Assembly: GCA_025925615.1 (NCBI GenBank)
Contig: JAICLN010000209.1
Location: forward strand, 1 to 7,549
Direction of reading: 5' to 3'
From: Actinomycetospora sp.
GTDB taxonomy: Bacteria; Actinomycetota; Actinomycetes; Mycobacteriales; Pseudonocardiaceae
DNA length: 7,549 nucleotides
Shown here: piece after piece, positions 5,788-7,549 of the stretch
How the letters are laid out: each line of letters opens with the position of its first letter
Numbering within the stretch: position 1 is the stretch's first letter
Made by a program: the position numbers and the translations under genes
Notes under the pieces: model-generated
The model's database searches: none
What the model was told of the DNA's origin: nothing
The model's input: the letters and a program-made list of their open reading frames with translations, nothing else

Positions 5788-6479
5788 GAGGTCTCCTTCG
5801 GGGGGCGGGGGGTGACGGTCGCGCCGGCGAGCAGGACGTCGACGAACCAGCGGCCGCGGTCGGGGCCGGAGCCGGAGAACAGGTCGGCGCCGAGCGCGGC
5901 GATGTGGGGGTGGACGGCGGGGTCGGCGCGGGTGACCGCGGCGACGAGGTCGTCGTCCTCGGCGGGGGCGGAGGGGGTCGCGTCGCGGATGCTCTGCTCC
6001 GCGGCGCTCGCGGTGGCCACGAGCAACAGGATGTCGACCGCCCACGCGGCCCGGTCCGCCGGGACGCCGCCGGAGGCGAGGAGGGCGAGCAGACCCTCGA
6101 CGAGCGCGAGGTAGTGCGGCCCGGACAGGTGGGTGACCAGCGCGGCGCGGGCGAGGCCGGGGCGCTCGTAGAGCAGTCCGGTGTACGACTCGAGCACGCG
6201 CCATACCCGGTCGCGCCAGTCACCCGTCGTCGTGACCGGGGTGAGGTCGACCTCGGCGAGGAAGACGTCGAGCACCGCCGAGTGCAGCTCGGCGGTGTCG
6301 CGGACGTAGACGTAGAGCGAGGCGGGGCCGGTGTCGAGCTCCTGAGCGAGGCGGCGCATGGTGACCTTCTCGGTGCCGTGCGCCCGGACGAGCCCGGCCG
6401 CGGCGGCGACGACGGCCTCACGGCTCAGGGCGGGCTTGGCCGGGCGCTCGCGGCGGCTGACGGAAGGAGTGCGGGACAC
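5784..6479 (-). CDS. TetR-family transcriptional repressor
   Basis: 231 residues. The N-terminal helix-turn-helix spans about 18-70: LSREAVVAAAAGLVRAHG, then VTMRRLAQELDTGPASLYVY and VRDTAELHSAVLD, a clear TetR signature. The rest is a helical ligand-binding domain; 'LYERPGLARAALVTHLSGPH' (103-122) suggests a TetR_C of the kind found with drug or aromatic-compound enzymes. GTG 6479 is chosen because the family homology starts soon after it and a CATACT -10 ends 7 bases before it with no ribosome site, fitting a leaderless message. The upstream in-frame ATG near 6590 would run through the palindromes and the divergent promoter. It is the first gene of the operon with the monooxygenase (4-base overlap) and probably represses its own promoter through the tandem palindromes at 6494-6522. 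Confidence 0.92.
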   Translation of the reverse strand: MSRTPSVSRRERPAKPALSREAVVAAAAGLVRAHGTEKVTMRRLAQELDTGPASLYVYVRDTAELHSAVLDVFLAEVDLTPVTTTGDWRDRVWRVLESYTGLLYERPGLARAALVTHLSGPHYLALVEGLLALLASGGVPADRAAWAVDILLLVATASAAEQSIRDATPSAPAEDDDLVAAVTRADPAVHPHIAALGADLFSGSGPDRGRWFVDVLLAGATVTPRPPKETS

Positions 6480-6486
6480 GGCAGGG

Positions 6487-6515
6487 AGTATGCACGAACG
6501 TGTTCGTCGCGAACA
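6487..6515 (-). promoter_or_regulatory. Promoter of the TetR-monooxygenase operon (leaderless)
   Basis: The minus strand has CATACT (6492-6487) 7 bases before the GTG start and no purine-rich ribosome site, so transcription probably starts at the GTG. The -35 is weak (TGTTCG, 6515-6510, 17-base spacing) and lies within the palindromes, as expected for a repressor-controlled promoter. Confidence 0.45.
6494..6507. promoter_or_regulatory. TetR-type operator, site A
   Basis: ACGAAC-GT-GTTCGT: 6-base inverted arms around 2 bases, in the spacer of the minus-strand promoter. The neighbouring site B has the same core and lies 15 bp away centre to centre. Confidence 0.65.
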
Positions 6516-6522
6516 TGTTCGC
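6509..6522. promoter_or_regulatory. TetR-type operator, site B
   Basis: GCGAAC-AT-GTTCGC is a perfect 14-base palindrome, one base after site A. Two adjacent copies of CGAAC-n2-GTTCG immediately upstream of a TetR gene are a typical autoregulatory arrangement with room for two dimers. Confidence 0.7.
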
Positions 6523-6531
6523 TCCGCCACT

Positions 6532-6579
6532 CGTCCACCAATGGTTGACGAACTTCGATTCGTCAACCCATAGTGGACG
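6532..6579. promoter_or_regulatory. 48-bp dyad over the Clp-N gene promoter
   Basis: GGTTGACGAA (6543-6552) and TTCGTCAACC (6559-6568) are perfect 10-base arms around CTTCGA. Outside them, CGTCCAC (6532-6538) and GTGGACG (6573-6579) pair perfectly with small bulges between. It ends one base before the ATG of the Clp-N gene and covers its whole promoter. It may bind that protein itself or the TetR repressor, since it shares an ACGAA/TTCGT core with sites A and B. Confidence 0.7.
6545..6574 (+). promoter_or_regulatory. Promoter of the HTH/Clp-N gene (leaderless)
   Basis: TTGACG (6545-6550), an 18-base spacer and CATAGT (6569-6574). The ATG follows 6 bases after the -10, leaving no room for a leader or ribosome site. 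The -35 lies in the left arm of the dyad and the -10 just beyond the right arm. Confidence 0.5.
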
Positions 6580-6580
6580 C

Positions 6581-7318
6581 ATGAGCGCACCCTCGCCGAT
6601 CTCGACGCCCCGCCTCGACGACCTCATCACCGCCATCACCACCGTCCACGACGACGCCCTCGACCAGCTCTCGGACGCCGTGCTGGCCGCCGAGCACCTC
6701 GGGGAGGTCGCGGACCACCTCATCGGCCACTTCGTCGACCAGGCCCGCCGCTCCGGGGCGTCCTGGACCGACATCGGGAAGAGCATGGGGGTCACCAAGC
6801 AGGCCGCCCAGAAGCGGTTCGTCCCGAAGGGGTCCACGCCGGACCTCGACCCCGAGCAGGGCTTCAGCCGCTTCACCCCGCGGGCCCGGAAGGTCGTCGT
6901 GGCCTCGCAGTCCGAGGCGCGCGCCGCGGGCAACCTCGAGATCACCCCCGCCCACCTCGCGCTCGGGCTGCTCTCCCAGCCCGAGGCGCTCGCCGTCCGG
7001 ATGATCACCGCGCAGGGGGTCACGCCGGACACCCTGCGACGACGGGTGGCCGCGACGCTGTCGGCGGCCGCCGAGACCCCGCCCCCCGAGCTCATCCCGT
7101 TCGACGGGGCCGCCAAGAAGGTCCTCGAGCTGACGTTCCGCCAGGCGCTGCGGCTCGGCCACAACTACGTCGGGACCGAGCACCTCCTGCTCGCCCTGCT
7201 CGACCACGAGGACGGCGACGGCGTGCTCACCGGTCTGGGGCTCGACCGCGGGGCCGCCGAGACGACCCTCGCCGACCTCCTCGCCGAGGTCAGCGGGCAG
7301 GAGGCGCCGTCCGAGTGA
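6581..7318 (+). CDS. HTH and double Clp-N domain protein
   Basis: 245 residues. The first part is helical (RLDDLITAITTVHDDALDQL, then VADHLIGHFVDQARRSGASW) and leads into a helix-turn-helix-like segment at 61-80, SWTDIGKSMGVTKQAAQKRF. Two Clp-N repeats follow: about 97-158 (FTPRARKVVVASQSEARAAG, then ITPAHLALGLLSQ and MITAQGV) and 172-236 (AAKKVLELTFRQALRLGHNY, then VGTEHLLLALLDHEDGDGVL and GLDRGAAE). Clp-N repeats are the substrate- and adaptor-binding modules of ClpA/B/C chaperones; no ATPase domain is attached, so it is not a Clp ATPase. An HTH joined to Clp-N suggests a DNA-binding regulator controlled by, or handing targets to, a Clp machine, but this is inference. ATG 6581 fits the homology start and the leaderless promoter. 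Divergent from TetR with only 101 bases between starts, so the two are likely co-regulated. Confidence 0.85.
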   Translation: MSAPSPISTPRLDDLITAITTVHDDALDQLSDAVLAAEHLGEVADHLIGHFVDQARRSGASWTDIGKSMGVTKQAAQKRFVPKGSTPDLDPEQGFSRFTPRARKVVVASQSEARAAGNLEITPAHLALGLLSQPEALAVRMITAQGVTPDTLRRRVAATLSAAAETPPPELIPFDGAAKKVLELTFRQALRLGHNYVGTEHLLLALLDHEDGDGVLTGLGLDRGAAETTLADLLAEVSGQEAPSE

Positions 7319-7350
7319 CCCGCGCGAGGGCGTCCCGGACCGCGGCTGTT

Positions 7351-7371
7351 CCGAGCGGAGGGCCCGTTCGG
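7351..7371. terminator. Hairpin between convergent genes, probable bidirectional terminator
   Basis: CCGAGCGG (7351-7358) and CCGTTCGG (7364-7371) make an 8-bp stem with one G-U pair and a 5-base loop. It lies 32 bases after the Clp-N stop and directly abuts the stop of the AraC-type gene coming the other way. No T-run. Confidence 0.5.
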
Positions 7372-7549
7372 TCAGCCCGCCGCCCGCTCCTCGTGCGCGC
7401 GGCGGAACGTCCGCCGGTACTGCTGCGGGGTGATCCCGACCCGACGGCAGAAGTGCTTGCGCAGCCCCGCCGCCGTCGCGAACCCGCAGCGGGCGGCCAC
7501 CGACTCCACCGGCAGGTCCGTACCCTCGAGCAGCTCCTGCGCGCGGCGC
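7372..7549 (-). CDS. AraC-family transcriptional regulator, C-terminal fragment
   Basis: The last 58 residues of a gene that enters from the right edge. They contain the second helix-turn-helix of an AraC domain: LPVESVAARCGFATAAGLRK, then HFCRRVGITPQQYRRTFR, which is the family's 'A..cGF.s...f.r.Fr...G.tP..YR..fr' signature. The tail is short (AHEERAAG). The 'TAAGLRKHFCRRVG' wording is common in the GlxA-like branch that carries an N-terminal DJ-1/PfpI domain, but that part is outside the window. Convergent with the Clp-N gene; no link to it is apparent. Confidence 0.88.
   Translation of the reverse strand, partial: RRAQELLEGTDLPVESVAARCGFATAAGLRKHFCRRVGITPQQYRRTFRRAHEERAAG

Noticed and set aside
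1..7549. tRNA, rRNA, insertion sequence ends, attachment sites
   Set aside because: No cloverleaf with a conserved T-arm, no rRNA-like stretch, and no transposase or paired terminal inverted repeats were seen on reading both strands by eye.

Overview
The window is very GC-rich, with GTG starts, strong GGAGG-type ribosome sites and protein families typical of actinomycetes (MEDS/STAS anti-sigma regulators, FadR-type GntR and TetR repressors, a helix-turn-helix/Clp-N protein). It looks like accessory chromosome of a filamentous actinobacterium, perhaps Pseudonocardiaceae. That placement is an inference from style, not from a marker gene.

Left part (1-2633): a minus-strand acyl-CoA module with the start of a class III CoA-transferase (partial) and an overlapping MaoC-type hydratase. 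Upstream lies the decayed, frameshifted 3' part of an MFS transporter gene. A divergent FadR-subfamily GntR regulator is on the plus strand. The MaoC gene and the MFS relic each have a matching minus-strand promoter. In each, the 17-base spacer is filled by almost the same 15-bp dyad (AAAC-n-TC-n-GA-n-GTTT), a strong candidate operator for the GntR protein. Between the MFS promoter and the GntR gene lies a tandem array of four diverged units of about 114 bp. These are non-coding by my reading and can form hairpins.

Middle (2634-4664): a dyad or terminator, then a translationally coupled pair. The first gene encodes a MEDS-STAS protein and the second a MEDS protein with a degenerate anti-sigma kinase-like (RsbA-type) domain. 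Both lack the key residues of ordinary partner switching. A hairpin separates them from the convergent operon that follows.

Right part (4666-7549): a minus-strand TetR/FAD-monooxygenase operon. The monooxygenase resembles TetX over much of its length, but the drug-contact residues do not appear conserved. It diverges from a plus-strand gene for a protein with an HTH-like segment and two Clp-N repeats. The 100-bp divergent region is packed with two tandem 14-bp palindromes and a 48-bp dyad. Promoter spacing suggests leaderless transcripts in both directions. The window ends in the C-terminus of an AraC-family regulator, convergent with the Clp-N gene across a probable terminator hairpin.

No RNA genes, CRISPR arrays, insertion sequences or phage genes were found.
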